A stretch of 64,000 bases of DNA, from contig NZ_JAKLTM010000004.1 in assembly GCF_022012305.1 (NCBI RefSeq), positions 1 through 64,000 on the forward strand, given 5' to 3'. Source of the stretch: Ramlibacter paludis (GTDB lineage Bacteria; Pseudomonadota; Gammaproteobacteria; Burkholderiales; Burkholderiaceae_C). Of the stretch, positions 56,043-64,000 are shown piece by piece (positions within the stretch are counted from its first letter, which is position 1; each line of letters begins with the position of its first letter). The notes below the pieces were generated by a model. The model worked only from the letters and a program-made list of their open reading frames with translations. It was not told the origin of the DNA and searched no databases. The translations under genes and the position numbers were made by a program.

Positions 56043-57190
56043 CCCTCGCCCCCTTGCCCGCCGCGCCGCTGCGCCCGGCCCGCATCGAAGCCTTCACCTT
56101 CCGCTGCCCCATCGCCACCCCGGTGCGCACCTCGTTCGGCACCATGCACGACCGGCCCGCCGTCTTCGTGCGCGCCGAGGACGCCGACGGCGCCGTCGGC
56201 TGGGGCGAGATCTGGTGCAACTTCCCGTCCTGCGGCGCCGAGCATCGCGCCCGCCTGCTGCAGACGGTGCTGGCGCCGCTGGCCACCAGCCGCGGCTTCG
56301 ACAGCCCGCAACAGGCCTTCGCGTGGCTCAGCGCGCAGACCGCGGTGCTGGCGATCCAGTCCGGCGAACCCGGCCCGATGGCGCAGGTGATCGCCGGCAT
56401 CGACCAGGCGCTGTGGGACCTGAGCGCGCGCCGCGCCGGCCAGCCGCTGTGGCGCTACCTCGGGGGACGCCGCGACCGGGTGCCGGTGTACGCCAGCGGG
56501 ATCAATCCGGACCGGCCGCAGGACGTGGTGGCAGCCCGCCGCGCCGACGGCTATCGCGCCTTCAAGCTGAAGGTGGGCTTCGGCGCCGAGCGCGACGTCG
56601 CGAACCTGCGCGCGGTGCGCGACCTGATCGGCCCGGCCACGCCACTGATGGTGGACGCCAACCAGGCCTGGACGCTGGAAGAGGCGCGCGCCATGGCCGG
56701 CCCGCTGGCCGAGTTCGGCCTCGAATGGCTGGAGGAACCGCTGCGCGCCGACCGGCCGTGGAGCGAATGGCAGCGGCTCGCGCGCGCGACCACGATGCCG
56801 CTGGCGGCCGGCGAAAACGTGATGGGCCAGCAGGGCTTCGAGGCCGCGGTCGGCTCGGGCACGCTGGCCGTGCTGCAGCCGGACCTGGCGAAATGGGGCG
56901 GCGTGTCCGGCTGCTGGCCCGTCGCGGGCCTGGCGCTGGGCCACGGCCTGCGCTATTGCCCGCACTACCTCGGCGGCGGGATCGGCCTGCTGGCCTCCGC
57001 CCACCTGCTGGCGGCCGCCGGCGGCGACGGCGTGCTGGAAGTCGACGCCAACCCGAACCCGCTGCGCACGGAGCTGATGGGACGCCTGCGGGTGGTGGAG
57101 GACGGCGTCTGCAGTCTGGGCGAGGAGCCCGGGATCGGCGTCACGCCGGACCTGCGGGAGCTGGCGGAGGTCGCGGCGCGCGGCTGCTGA
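56039..57190 (+). CDS. Mandelate racemase / muconate-lactonizing enzyme family protein
   Basis: 383 residues from a GTG overlapping the regulator stop (GTGA). The enolase-superfamily barrel is recognised by YRAFKLKVGFG with the KxK acid/base motif, metal ligands Asp in MVDANQAW, Glu in LEWLEEPL and Glu in LAAGENVMG, then VLQPDLAKWGGVSG and HYLGGGIGL. Such enzymes abstract the proton alpha to a carboxylate, giving racemisation, dehydration or cycloisomerisation. With a GMC oxidoreductase and importer nearby, breakdown of a sugar-acid or aromatic-acid-like compound is possible; the substrate is unknown. Confidence 0.93.
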   Translation: MTLAPLPAAPLRPARIEAFTFRCPIATPVRTSFGTMHDRPAVFVRAEDADGAVGWGEIWCNFPSCGAEHRARLLQTVLAPLATSRGFDSPQQAFAWLSAQTAVLAIQSGEPGPMAQVIAGIDQALWDLSARRAGQPLWRYLGGRRDRVPVYASGINPDRPQDVVAARRADGYRAFKLKVGFGAERDVANLRAVRDLIGPATPLMVDANQAWTLEEARAMAGPLAEFGLEWLEEPLRADRPWSEWQRLARATTMPLAAGENVMGQQGFEAAVGSGTLAVLQPDLAKWGGVSGCWPVAGLALGHGLRYCPHYLGGGIGLLASAHLLAAAGGDGVLEVDANPNPLRTELMGRLRVVEDGVCSLGEEPGIGVTPDLRELAEVAARGC

Positions 57191-57250
57191 GGCTTTCCCC
57201 GCCATTCCCCGTCCCGGGCCAGGACACCCCGAAGCGCCGAAAATGCGGGG

Positions 57251-60200
57251 GTGCCCCAGCTCCCCTTCCACCCCGCCGTTGCCGCCTGGCTGCAGGGCCG
57301 CTTCGGCGGCCCCACCGAGGCGCAGGCGCAGGCGTGGGCCGTCACCTCGCAGCGCCGCCACGCGCTGATCGCCGCCCCCACCGGCTCCGGCAAGACCCTC
57401 GCCGCCTTCCTCGCCGCCATCGACGACCTGGTGCGTGAAGGATTGGCGCAAGGCCTGTCCGACGAAGTGCACGTCCTCTACGTGTCGCCCCTGAAGGCGC
57501 TGTCGAACGACATCCGCAAGAACCTGCAGGAACCGCTGGAAGGCATCGCGGCGGAACTGGCGGCGCGCGGCTTGCCCGACATCGGCATGCGCTCCGCCGT
57601 GCGCACCGGCGACACGCCGCAGGCCGAGCGCGAGCGCATGCGCCGCAAGCCGCCGCACATCCTGGTGACCACGCCGGAATCGCTCTACATCCTGCTCAGT
57701 TCCGAGTCGGGCCGCGCGATGCTGAAGTCGGTGAAGAGCGTGATCGTCGACGAGCTGCATGCGGTGGCGGGCGGCAAGCGCGGCGCGCACCTGATGCTGT
57801 CGCTGGAGCGGCTGGAGGCGCTGTGCGCGCAGCCGCCGGTGCGCATCGGCCTGTCCGCCACCGTCAAGCCGCTGGAGGAGATGGCCCGCTTCCTGGTCGG
57901 CCAGCGCCAGGACGAGGTGGCGATCATCGACGCCGGCCACATCCGCGAGCGCGACCTGGCGCTGGAGATGCCGCGCTCCCCGCTGGGCGCGGTGATGCCC
58001 ACCGAAGTGTGGGCCGAGATGTACGACCGGCTCGCCGAGCTGATCTGCGAGCACCGCACCACGCTGATCTTCGTCAACCAGCGCCGCATCGCCGAGCGCG
58101 TGACGCGCCACCTGGCCGAACGCCTGGGCGAAGAGCACGTCACCGCGCACCATGGCAGCCTGGCGCGTGAGCATCGCTTGCAGGCCGAGCAGCGGCTGAA
58201 GCAAGGCGAACTGAAGGCCCTGGTGGCGACCAGTTCGCTGGAGCTGGGCATCGACATCGGCGACATCGACCTGGTCTGCCAGCTCGGCTCGCCGCGCGCG
58301 ATCAACGCCTTCCTGCAGCGCGTGGGCCGCGCCGGCCACGCGATCGGCGCCATTCCCAAGGGCCGCCTGTTTCCGCTGACGCTCGACGACCTGCTCGAAT
58401 GCACTGCCTTGCTGGACGCGGTGCAGCGCGGCGAGCTCGATCGCATCCGCGTCCCCGCCAAGCCGATCGACGCGCTCGCGCAGCACATCGTGGCCGAGAC
58501 GGCTTGCCGCGAATGGCCGCTCGATGCCCTCTTCGACACCTTGCGGCGCGCGCAGCCCTATCGCGACCTGGAGTTGCGCGAGTTCGAGCAGGTCGTGCAG
58601 ATGCTGGCCGACGGCTTCGCCACCCGCCGCGGCCGGCGCGGCGCCTTCCTGCACTACGACGCCGTCAACCGCGTGATCCGCGCCCGACGCGGCGCGCGGC
58701 TCGCCGCCGTGACGAATGCCGGCGTGATCCCCGACCAGTTCGATTACGAGGTGGTGCTGCAGCCCGAAGGCCATCGCGTCGGGACGCTCAACGAGGACTT
58801 CGCCTTCGAGAGCCTGCCCGGCGACATCTTCCAGTTGGGCAACGCGTCCTACCGGATCGCCAAGGTGGAGACCGGCAAGGTGCTGGTCGAGGACGCGAAG
58901 GGCCTGCCGCCCACCATGCCGTTCTGGCTCGGCGAGAGCCTGGGCCGGACCGACGAACTGTGCGATGCGGTGTCGCGCGTCGTCGCGACCGCGGACGCGC
59001 TGCTCGCGGACGGCGTGCCGGCCTGCGAGCGCTGGCTGCGCGACGAGCTGCACCTGCCCGCCGCGGCGGCACAGCAGCTCGCGCTGTACCTGGCTGCCTC
59101 GAAGGCGGCGCTGGGCGTGCTGCCCACGCAGCAGCAGATCGTCTTCGAGCGCTTCTTCGACCAGGTCGGCGACACGCACCTGGTGATCCACTCGCCCTAC
59201 GGCTCGCGCATCAACCGCGCCTGGGGGCTGGCGCTGCGCAAGCGCATGTGCCGCAAGTTCAACTTCGAGCTGCAGGCGAGCGCGCTGGAAGACAGCATCG
59301 TGCTGTCGCTGGGGCCGACGCACAGCTTCCCGCTGGAGGAAGTGCAGCATTACCTCAAGCCCGCAGGCGCGCGCGACCTGCTGGTGCAGGCGCTGCTGGA
59401 CGCGCCCATGTTCGGCACGCGCTGGCGCTGGATCGCCACCGCTTCGCTGGCGGTGCGGCGCATGAACGGCGGGCGCAAGGTGCCGCCGCAGTTCCAGCGC
59501 TCCGACGCCGAAGACCTGCTGACCGTGGTGTTCCCCGACCAGGTGGCCTGCGGCGAGAACCTGGTCGGCGAGCGCGAGATCCCGGACCACCCGCTGGTCA
59601 ACCAGACCCTGCACGACTGCCTGCACGAGGTGATGGACGCCGACGGCTTCATCCGTTTGCTGGAACGCATCGCCTCGGGCGAAGTGGCCGTCACGGTGCG
59701 CGAGATGAGCTCGCCCTCGCCACTGGCCTACGCCATCCTGAATGCGCGGCCCTATGCCTTCCTCGACGACGGCGCCGCCGAAGAACGCCGCACCAAGGCC
59801 GTCAGCATGCGGCCCTGGACCGAGCTGCAGACCGCGCAGGACGTGGGCCGGCTCGACCCGCAGGTGATCGCGCAGGTCTGCGAGGACGCGAAGCCGGACA
59901 TCCGCGATGCGGACGAACTTCACGACGCGTTGGTGGTGCATGGCTTTCTCACTTTGGATGAAGCGCCGCAGCACGAGTTCGCGCTGGCGCTCGCGCACGA
60001 TCGGCGCCTGACGCGCTTCACGCCGGGCGCCACCGCACCCATGTACGTGGCTGCCGAACGCCTGCACGAATTCCTCGCGCTCTTCCCCGACGCGCTCCTC
60101 TCACCGCCAATCGCGCCGACCTCGACCGACCACCCCGAACCGGACCTCGCCCTCCGCGAAATCCTCCGCGGCCGCCTCGACCTGCTCGGCCCCGTCACGC

Positions 60201-61549
60201 CCGAAGCCCTCGGCGCGCCCCTGGGCATGGGCGCGGACGAGGTCCTCCCCGTTCTCTTCGCGCTGGAAGCCGAAGGCGCGGTGATGCGCGGCGCCTTCAC
60301 TTCCCCCGGCGCGGCCGAATGGTGCGACCGCCGCCTGCTCGCGCGCATCCACCGCGGCACGCGCGACAAGCGCCGGGCCGAGTTCCAACCCGTGCCGCCG
60401 GCGCAGTTCATGCGCTTCCTGTTCCGCTGGCACCAGCTCGCGAGCGACGGCGACGATGCCCGCCGGCAAGGCGAACCGGGCCTGGCCGATGCGCTGCGCC
60501 AGCTGGAAGGCCACGCCGCCCCCGCCGGCGCGTGGGAAGAAGACCTGCTCACCGCGCGGGTGGGCGACTACTCGCCGGCGATGCTGGACAAGCTCTGCGC
60601 CGTCGGCCGCATCTCGTGGTGGCGGCCCACCGAGCCGGGCGACGCGGCGGGGCGCAAGTCGGGTCCGATCCGCGGCACGCCACTGCTGCTGTGCGAGCGC
60701 GAGTCGCTGGTGCATTGGCAGGAAGCCGCCGGCGCCGCCGTCGTCGATGAATCGGTTCTCTCCGGCACGGCGCAACGCGTGCTCGAAATCCTGCGCGCGC
60801 ACGGTGCCAGCTTCTTCGCCGACCTCGAGCACGACGGGCGCATGCTGGGCACGCAGGTGGAACAGGGCCTGGCCGAACTGGTGGCGCATGGCCTGGTCAC
60901 CTGCGACACCTTCGCCGGCCTGCGCACGCTCGTGATGCCCGCGGACAAGCGCAACAAGCTGCGGCGCAAGGGCCGCGGCCACGATCCGATCGAGGACGCG
61001 GGCCGCTGGGCGCTCACGCGGCGCGCGCGCCCGCCGGCCGAGGCACCGGGCGCACTGGCCGCGCCACACGTCGAACACATCGCCCGCGTGCTGCTGCGCC
61101 GCTACGGCGTGCTGTTCCGCAAGCTGCTGGAACGCGAAGACGGCCTGCCGCCCTGGCGCGAGCTCTACTACGTGCTGCGCCGGCTGGAGGCACGCGGCGA
61201 GGTGCGCGGCGGCCGCTTCGTCAGCGGCTTCTCGGGCGAGCAGTTCGCGCTGCCGGAAGCCGCGGCGGCGCTGCGCAGCACGGCGCGGGACGAAGGCCGC
61301 GAGCGCGTGGCGATCTCCGCGGTCGATCCGCTGAACCTGGCCGGCATCATCACGCCGGGCGACAAGGTCCCGCGCCTGCCGGGCAACCGGCTGCTGTACG
61401 AAGCCGGCGTGCCGATCGCGGTGCAAAGCGGCGGCGACATCCGCTACCTGGCGCCGCTGGAGGCGCCGGTGCAGTGGGAAGTGAAGAACCTGCTGATCCG
61501 CCGGCAGCAGCCGGCCAGCTACGTGCTGCCGCCGCCCGGGCTGTCCTGA
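57251..61549 (+). CDS. lhr: Lhr-type large DEAD/DEAH helicase
   Basis: 1432 residues from a GTG at 57251, the size range of long Lhr proteins. Helicase motifs lie in order in the first 370 residues: Walker A APTGSGKTLAAF (Lys48), VSPLKALSND, VTTPESLYIL, VDELHAV, LSATVKP, FVNQRRIAERV, ATSSLELGIDIG and QRVGRAGH. The long remainder contains the Lhr core winged-helix/beta-barrel parts and a C-terminal extension. Lhr is a 3'-5' single-strand DNA translocase linked to DNA repair; the bacterial long form is reported to respond to mitomycin C in some species. It stands alone, with no nuclease or ligase partner adjacent. Its 3' end overlaps the convergent small gene by 31 bases. Confidence 0.92.
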   Translation: MPQLPFHPAVAAWLQGRFGGPTEAQAQAWAVTSQRRHALIAAPTGSGKTLAAFLAAIDDLVREGLAQGLSDEVHVLYVSPLKALSNDIRKNLQEPLEGIAAELAARGLPDIGMRSAVRTGDTPQAERERMRRKPPHILVTTPESLYILLSSESGRAMLKSVKSVIVDELHAVAGGKRGAHLMLSLERLEALCAQPPVRIGLSATVKPLEEMARFLVGQRQDEVAIIDAGHIRERDLALEMPRSPLGAVMPTEVWAEMYDRLAELICEHRTTLIFVNQRRIAERVTRHLAERLGEEHVTAHHGSLAREHRLQAEQRLKQGELKALVATSSLELGIDIGDIDLVCQLGSPRAINAFLQRVGRAGHAIGAIPKGRLFPLTLDDLLECTALLDAVQRGELDRIRVPAKPIDALAQHIVAETACREWPLDALFDTLRRAQPYRDLELREFEQVVQMLADGFATRRGRRGAFLHYDAVNRVIRARRGARLAAVTNAGVIPDQFDYEVVLQPEGHRVGTLNEDFAFESLPGDIFQLGNASYRIAKVETGKVLVEDAKGLPPTMPFWLGESLGRTDELCDAVSRVVATADALLADGVPACERWLRDELHLPAAAAQQLALYLAASKAALGVLPTQQQIVFERFFDQVGDTHLVIHSPYGSRINRAWGLALRKRMCRKFNFELQASALEDSIVLSLGPTHSFPLEEVQHYLKPAGARDLLVQALLDAPMFGTRWRWIATASLAVRRMNGGRKVPPQFQRSDAEDLLTVVFPDQVACGENLVGEREIPDHPLVNQTLHDCLHEVMDADGFIRLLERIASGEVAVTVREMSSPSPLAYAILNARPYAFLDDGAAEERRTKAVSMRPWTELQTAQDVGRLDPQVIAQVCEDAKPDIRDADELHDALVVHGFLTLDEAPQHEFALALAHDRRLTRFTPGATAPMYVAAERLHEFLALFPDALLSPPIAPTSTDHPEPDLALREILRGRLDLLGPVTPEALGAPLGMGADEVLPVLFALEAEGAVMRGAFTSPGAAEWCDRRLLARIHRGTRDKRRAEFQPVPPAQFMRFLFRWHQLASDGDDARRQGEPGLADALRQLEGHAAPAGAWEEDLLTARVGDYSPAMLDKLCAVGRISWWRPTEPGDAAGRKSGPIRGTPLLLCERESLVHWQEAAGAAVVDESVLSGTAQRVLEILRAHGASFFADLEHDGRMLGTQVEQGLAELVAHGLVTCDTFAGLRTLVMPADKRNKLRRKGRGHDPIEDAGRWALTRRARPPAEAPGALAAPHVEHIARVLLRRYGVLFRKLLEREDGLPPWRELYYVLRRLEARGEVRGGRFVSGFSGEQFALPEAAAALRSTARDEGRERVAISAVDPLNLAGIITPGDKVPRLPGNRLLYEAGVPIAVQSGGDIRYLAPLEAPVQWEVKNLLIRRQQPASYVLPPPGLS

Positions 61550-61881
61550 TCGGCGTCTTCGTCGTCGAGCAGGCCGGGGAAGTTCTGGTCGACGAACGCG
61601 CGCACGAAGTCGGAAGACTTGGCTTGGTTGCCCAGGCGCTCCTCGTCCTGCTGGAAGGCGGCCCAGAGCGTTTCCATGCCCAGCGCCACCGAAGGCAGCA
61701 GGCCCATCTGCTCCTCCACGATGGAGCGCCAGCCGCCCGTGCTGCCGAAGGCCTCCTGCAGCTGGGGCTCGATCTTCTCCAGGGTCTCGCGCTGCGCCGG
61801 CGGCAGCTCGCCGATGGTGTCGAGGATGTAGCAATCCAGCAGGCGCAGCAGCGGCCGGCCTTCGTAACGGTCTTGGCTCAT
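61519..61881 (-). CDS. Conserved-looking protein of unknown function
   Basis: 120 residues from the ATG at 61881, which overlaps the stop of the SMR exporter gene by four bases (ATGA). It is acidic and mostly helical by eye, with no signal peptide or membrane helix: [20 protein letters not shown] at the start, [20 protein letters not shown] in the middle, and an Asp-rich end. I do not recognise the family. The coupling with upstream genes and codon bias support it as a real gene. Its last 31 bases are antisense to the end of lhr. Confidence 0.75.
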   Translation of the reverse strand: MSQDRYEGRPLLRLLDCYILDTIGELPPAQRETLEKIEPQLQEAFGSTGGWRSIVEEQMGLLPSVALGMETLWAAFQQDEERLGNQAKSSDFVRAFVDQNFPGLLDDEDADQDSPGGGST

Positions 61882-62195
61882 GGTGTGGCGAGTTTGAGGC
61901 CGACGATGCCGGCCAGGATCAGGGCGAGGCTGGCGATGCGTCCCAGCGTGGCCGGCTCGTTGAACAGGACGATGCCGAGGATCGCCGTGCCCACCGCCCC
62001 CACGCCGACCCAGACGGCGTACGAGGTGCCCACGGGCAGGGACTTCATCGCGATGCCCAGCATCACGACGCTGGCGACCATCGCCGCGAGCGTCAACGCA
62101 CTGGGCCAGAAGCGCGTGAAGCCTTCGGTGTACTTGAGGCCGATGGCCCAGCCGACTTCCATCAGGCCGGCCACCAGCAGGAGCAGCCACGCCAT
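61878..62195 (-). CDS. gdx: SMR-family exporter of the Gdx/SugE (guanidinium) subtype
   Basis: 105 residues, four membrane helices, standard SMR size. The first helix holds the essential Glu in [18 protein letters not shown], and [13 protein letters not shown] and [15 protein letters not shown] follow. The GLKYTxGF and [18 protein letters not shown] stretches are those of SugE/Gdx rather than EmrE. Gdx proteins export guanidinium in exchange for protons as dual-topology dimers. No guanidine riboswitch is possible in the short upstream gaps. It is coupled to the gene after it and 2 bases from the isochorismatase-like gene before it. Confidence 0.88.
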   Translation of the reverse strand: MAWLLLLVAGLMEVGWAIGLKYTEGFTRFWPSALTLAAMVASVVMLGIAMKSLPVGTSYAVWVGVGAVGTAILGIVLFNEPATLGRIASLALILAGIVGLKLATP

Positions 62196-62197
62196 CG

Positions 62198-62770
62198 TCA
62201 CTCTCCGCCCGGCCGGGTGAAGTCCACCGTTTCGGCGGGGGCGGTGCCGTTGCGGCGGCCGGGATAACTGAGCCAGGTCATGGCGACGTTCAGCTCGTCG
62301 ACGATGGCGGATGCCGGGATGGTCTTGCCGCCCTCGAGCTCCATGGTGCCGGTGGTGTGCGCATCGCGCACCAGCGTGAGGTCGTAGCCGCGCTCCAGCG
62401 CGCCGTAGGCGGTGGCGCGGATGCACCAGTTGCTGGCCGCACCGGCGAGCGTGATGTGGGTCGCGCCCAGCCGCGCCAGCTCGTCATCCAGCGGCGTCTG
62501 CTCGAAGGCGGAGTTGTACTTCTTGCGGATCTGCGGCTCGCCCGCGGCCGGAACCAGTTGCGGCACCCAGGCCCACTGGGGACTGCCTTCGGGCAGGTCG
62601 TCGTCGCCATGCTGCACCCACAGCACCGGAATGCCTTGCGCGCGGGCGCGCTCCACGCTACGCGCCACATTCCCCACGACGCGCTGCGCGTCCCAGGCCT
62701 GCGCCACCACCCCGACCTGCACGTCCACCACCAGCAGCACGCCCTGGCTGCCATCCCGCACGGTTGCCAT
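62198..62770 (-). CDS. Isochorismatase-family cysteine hydrolase
   Basis: 190 residues. The Asp-Lys-Cys catalytic set is visible: Asp in [10 protein letters not shown], Lys in [12 protein letters not shown], and Cys in [13 protein letters not shown], with the cis-peptide region before the Cys. Family enzymes hydrolyse amides, ureas or vinyl ethers (nicotinamidase, biuret hydrolase, isochorismatase). Its place next to a Gdx-type exporter could mean a role with guanidine- or urea-like nitrogen compounds, but that rests on adjacency alone. The start ATG at 62770 is 12 bases past the lipoprotein gene's stop, with AAGGAGAACC ahead. Confidence 0.88.
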   Translation of the reverse strand: MATVRDGSQGVLLVVDVQVGVVAQAWDAQRVVGNVARSVERARAQGIPVLWVQHGDDDLPEGSPQWAWVPQLVPAAGEPQIRKKYNSAFEQTPLDDELARLGATHITLAGAASNWCIRATAYGALERGYDLTLVRDAHTTGTMELEGGKTIPASAIVDELNVAMTWLSYPGRRNGTAPAETVDFTRPGGE

Positions 62771-62782
62771 GTCTGGTTCTCC

Positions 62783-63196
62783 TTACTTCCCGATCACGCC
62801 GGCGTTCTTCAGTTCCTCGTCCGGGTTGCAGGGCGACACCGGCTCCATCCGGTCGACGACCAGCGTCCAGTCGGCGCTCATGGCATTTTCCCTGCGGCCC
62901 GCCAGGTTGTAGCGCATGCAGGGCAGCACCTTGAAGGCGAAGGTCTTCTGCGTCGAACCCCGCGCGCCCTGGCCGGGCGCGATGGCCAGCGCGATCGAGT
63001 GCACGCCGGGCGCCACGCTCACGCTGGCCCGCGGCGCATCGAAGTACAACTCGCCGTCGATGGAGACGACGCGCACCGGGTAGAGGTTGAAGTCGGCCTG
63101 CGTGAGCGGCACGCCTTCGATGTAGGACTTGGGGGCGGCGGCGCAGCCTGCCAGGATGGCGACGAGAGCTGCGAGTGCGAGCTTGGGGATGGTCAT
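62783..63196 (-). CDS. Small lipoprotein of unknown function
   Basis: 137 residues from the ATG at 63196, with GGAGGAAGCC directly upstream; an ATG 12 bases earlier is inside that ribosome site. The lipobox ILAGC places the lipidated Cys at residue 17, so the protein is membrane-anchored in the periplasm or outer membrane. The mature part looks beta-rich (PVRVVSIDGELYFDAPRASV, VAPGVHSIALAIAPG), like a PEGA-type or similar sandwich, with two further Cys. No known domain is recognised with confidence. Confidence 0.82.
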   Translation of the reverse strand: MTIPKLALAALVAILAGCAAAPKSYIEGVPLTQADFNLYPVRVVSIDGELYFDAPRASVSVAPGVHSIALAIAPGQGARGSTQKTFAFKVLPCMRYNLAGRRENAMSADWTLVVDRMEPVSPCNPDEELKNAGVIGK

Positions 63197-63219
63197 GGCT
63201 TCCTCCATGAAAGTATGCG

Positions 63220-63810
63220 TCAACGAGTCTCTTCCAGCAGCTTGCGCCAGATCAGCTGCACTTCCTCCGGCAGCTCCGGGTAAGCGCCCTGCCGAGCCTG
63301 CGCCAGGCTGCATCCCTGTCGACTATAAAACGCGCACGCCGCGGGGTTGGTATCCTGCGTTTCCACTTTCAGCTCGGTGCAGCGCTGCTCGCGGGCCCAT
63401 GCCTCGGCGAGGCGGAACAGCTGACTGCCGACTCCCTGGCGCCGCTCGCCCGCCCGCACACGCAGATCCCACAGCGCCGCGAGGTCGCTGCGTCCCTCGA
63501 GCATGTCGACGCCCGGGGTCGCCCGCGCAACGATGACGCCGCCGACGCGCGTGTCGCCGCGCCAAGCCGAAATCAAGGCCCAGCGCGAGGTGTCGAACAA
63601 GCGCGGCCATTGCCGCGGATCTTCCAGGCGGTCGTAGTCCTTGGCGAAGGCATGCGGGAGGTCTTCCTCGGTCAAGGACAGGACGCCTCCCTGGGCCGCC
63701 ACCTTGCACACGCGCCGGGTTTCGAAGGCGTTGCGGATCGCCGCATGTTCGCGCAGGTCATCGACCGGCCCGACTTCGAAGCGCAGATCCTGCAATGGCG
63801 GCAACACCAT
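63220..63810 (-). CDS. GNAT-family N-acetyltransferase
   Basis: 196 residues from the ATG at 63810 (a GTG at 63813 directly before it is equally possible). The GNAT acetyl-CoA loop appears in LWDLRVRAGERRQGVGSQLFRLAEAWA, and the later TNPAACAFYSRQGCSL is the usual C-terminal motif. The N-terminal third (about 1-90) has extra sequence of unknown role. The start overlaps the stop of the DUF2087 gene, so the two are coupled. The substrate is unknown. Confidence 0.88.
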   Translation of the reverse strand: MVLPPLQDLRFEVGPVDDLREHAAIRNAFETRRVCKVAAQGGVLSLTEEDLPHAFAKDYDRLEDPRQWPRLFDTSRWALISAWRGDTRVGGVIVARATPGVDMLEGRSDLAALWDLRVRAGERRQGVGSQLFRLAEAWAREQRCTELKVETQDTNPAACAFYSRQGCSLAQARQGAYPELPEEVQLIWRKLLEETR

Positions 63811-64000
63811 CACGCAGCGGCTGCAGCGCGGGCCCGCCAGGCCGTGAGCAAGGCGCGTACCTCGTCGCCGGGCCGCGCGGGCAGCTTCCAGTAGGCGGAG
63901 CAGTCGGGCTTGCGCGCCAGCAGCCGGTGTTTCACCAGTTCGCGGCGCAGCGTCACGTGGTCGCCGAAGGCGTTGGCCGCCTTGAGGATCGTGTTGACTT
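63810..64000 (-). CDS. DUF2087 domain protein, 3' part only (cut by the window edge)
   Basis: The last 62 codons plus stop of a leftward gene whose start lies beyond position 64000. The visible part reads VNTILKAANAFGDHVTLRRE, then LVKHRLLARKPDCSAYWKLP and an Ala-rich end, the pattern of the small DUF2087 domain (D-x-x-T-L-R-R-E-L-V). DUF2087 domains often accompany acetyltransferases or ArsR-type regulators. The stop codon (63812-63810) overlaps the start of the GNAT gene. The function is unknown. Confidence 0.7.
   Translation of the reverse strand, partial: VNTILKAANAFGDHVTLRRELVKHRLLARKPDCSAYWKLPARPGDEVRALLTAWRARAAAAA

Noticed and set aside
55997..60067. A 1356-codon leftward open frame
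   Set aside because: Antisense shadow of the MLE-type and lhr genes, whose motifs are intact on the other strand.

Overview
The window is very G+C-rich, gene-dense chromosomal DNA with almost no intergenic space. No rRNA, tRNA, insertion sequence, prophage or CRISPR array was seen. Gene content (etfBA with an acyl-CoA dehydrogenase, a DctPQM-type TRAP transporter, MoxR/DUF58/TgpA, a CheB/CheD/CheR chemosensory locus, HutC-type GntR regulation) and protein style point to a betaproteobacterium of the order Burkholderiales, probably Comamonadaceae (Ramlibacter/Variovorax-like). The taxon is inferred, not demonstrated.

Layout. 0.1-6.5 kb: a membrane protein like the N-terminus of EptA, then leftward genes: a PA0069-type radical SAM protein with a near-perfect LexA box over its start codon, a nitronate monooxygenase-like protein, an acyl-CoA dehydrogenase and etfAB. 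The etf promoter region carries two palindromes that look like acyl-CoA / branched-chain regulon operators. 6.7-9.6 kb: rightward TRAP transporter. 9.5-12.6 kb: leftward mscS-like, enoyl-CoA hydratase-like and histone-deacetylase-like genes. 12.6-18.3 kb: rightward moxR, DUF58, transglutaminase, lytic transglycosylase and HD-domain genes, mostly overlapping.

18.3-40.1 kb is one uninterrupted run of leftward genes. In transcription order: two Ser/Thr kinases (the first with a degenerate cyclase-like domain), a two-receiver response regulator, cheY, cheA, an MCP, cheW, a second MCP, a secreted single-Cache protein, a third MCP, cheR, cheD, cheB, comEC, and then a translationally coupled set of circularly permuted ATP-grasp, alpha-E, TPR/glycosyltransferase-like and VOC genes. 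40.2-48.1 kb, rightward, holds a second, larger version of the same ligase set: transglutaminase plus DUF2126, a metallophosphoesterase, a fused ATP-grasp/alpha-E protein and another transglutaminase. These modules match a predicted but biochemically undefined peptide-synthesis or peptide-tagging system and are the most interesting content of the window.

48.1-50.9 kb: RidA, tandem universal stress protein, Rnk-like regulator and a polar amino-acid-type binding protein. 51-57.2 kb: a catabolic island in which a leftward NitT/TauT-type ABC transporter plus GMC oxidoreductase faces a rightward GntR/UTRA regulator plus a mandelate-racemase/muconate-lactonizing-type enzyme; the substrate is unknown. 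57.2-61.5 kb: a long Lhr-type helicase. 61.5-64 kb: leftward small genes (unknown protein, Gdx/SugE-type SMR exporter, isochorismatase-like hydrolase, lipoprotein, GNAT acetyltransferase, and the 3' end of a DUF2087 gene cut by the window edge). No stretch longer than about 270 bases lacks a gene; the larger gaps (231-266 bases at 6463-6693, 31886-32121, 33835-34070, 40149-40384 and 49782-50047) are described individually. Bases 1-120 hold nothing I can assign.
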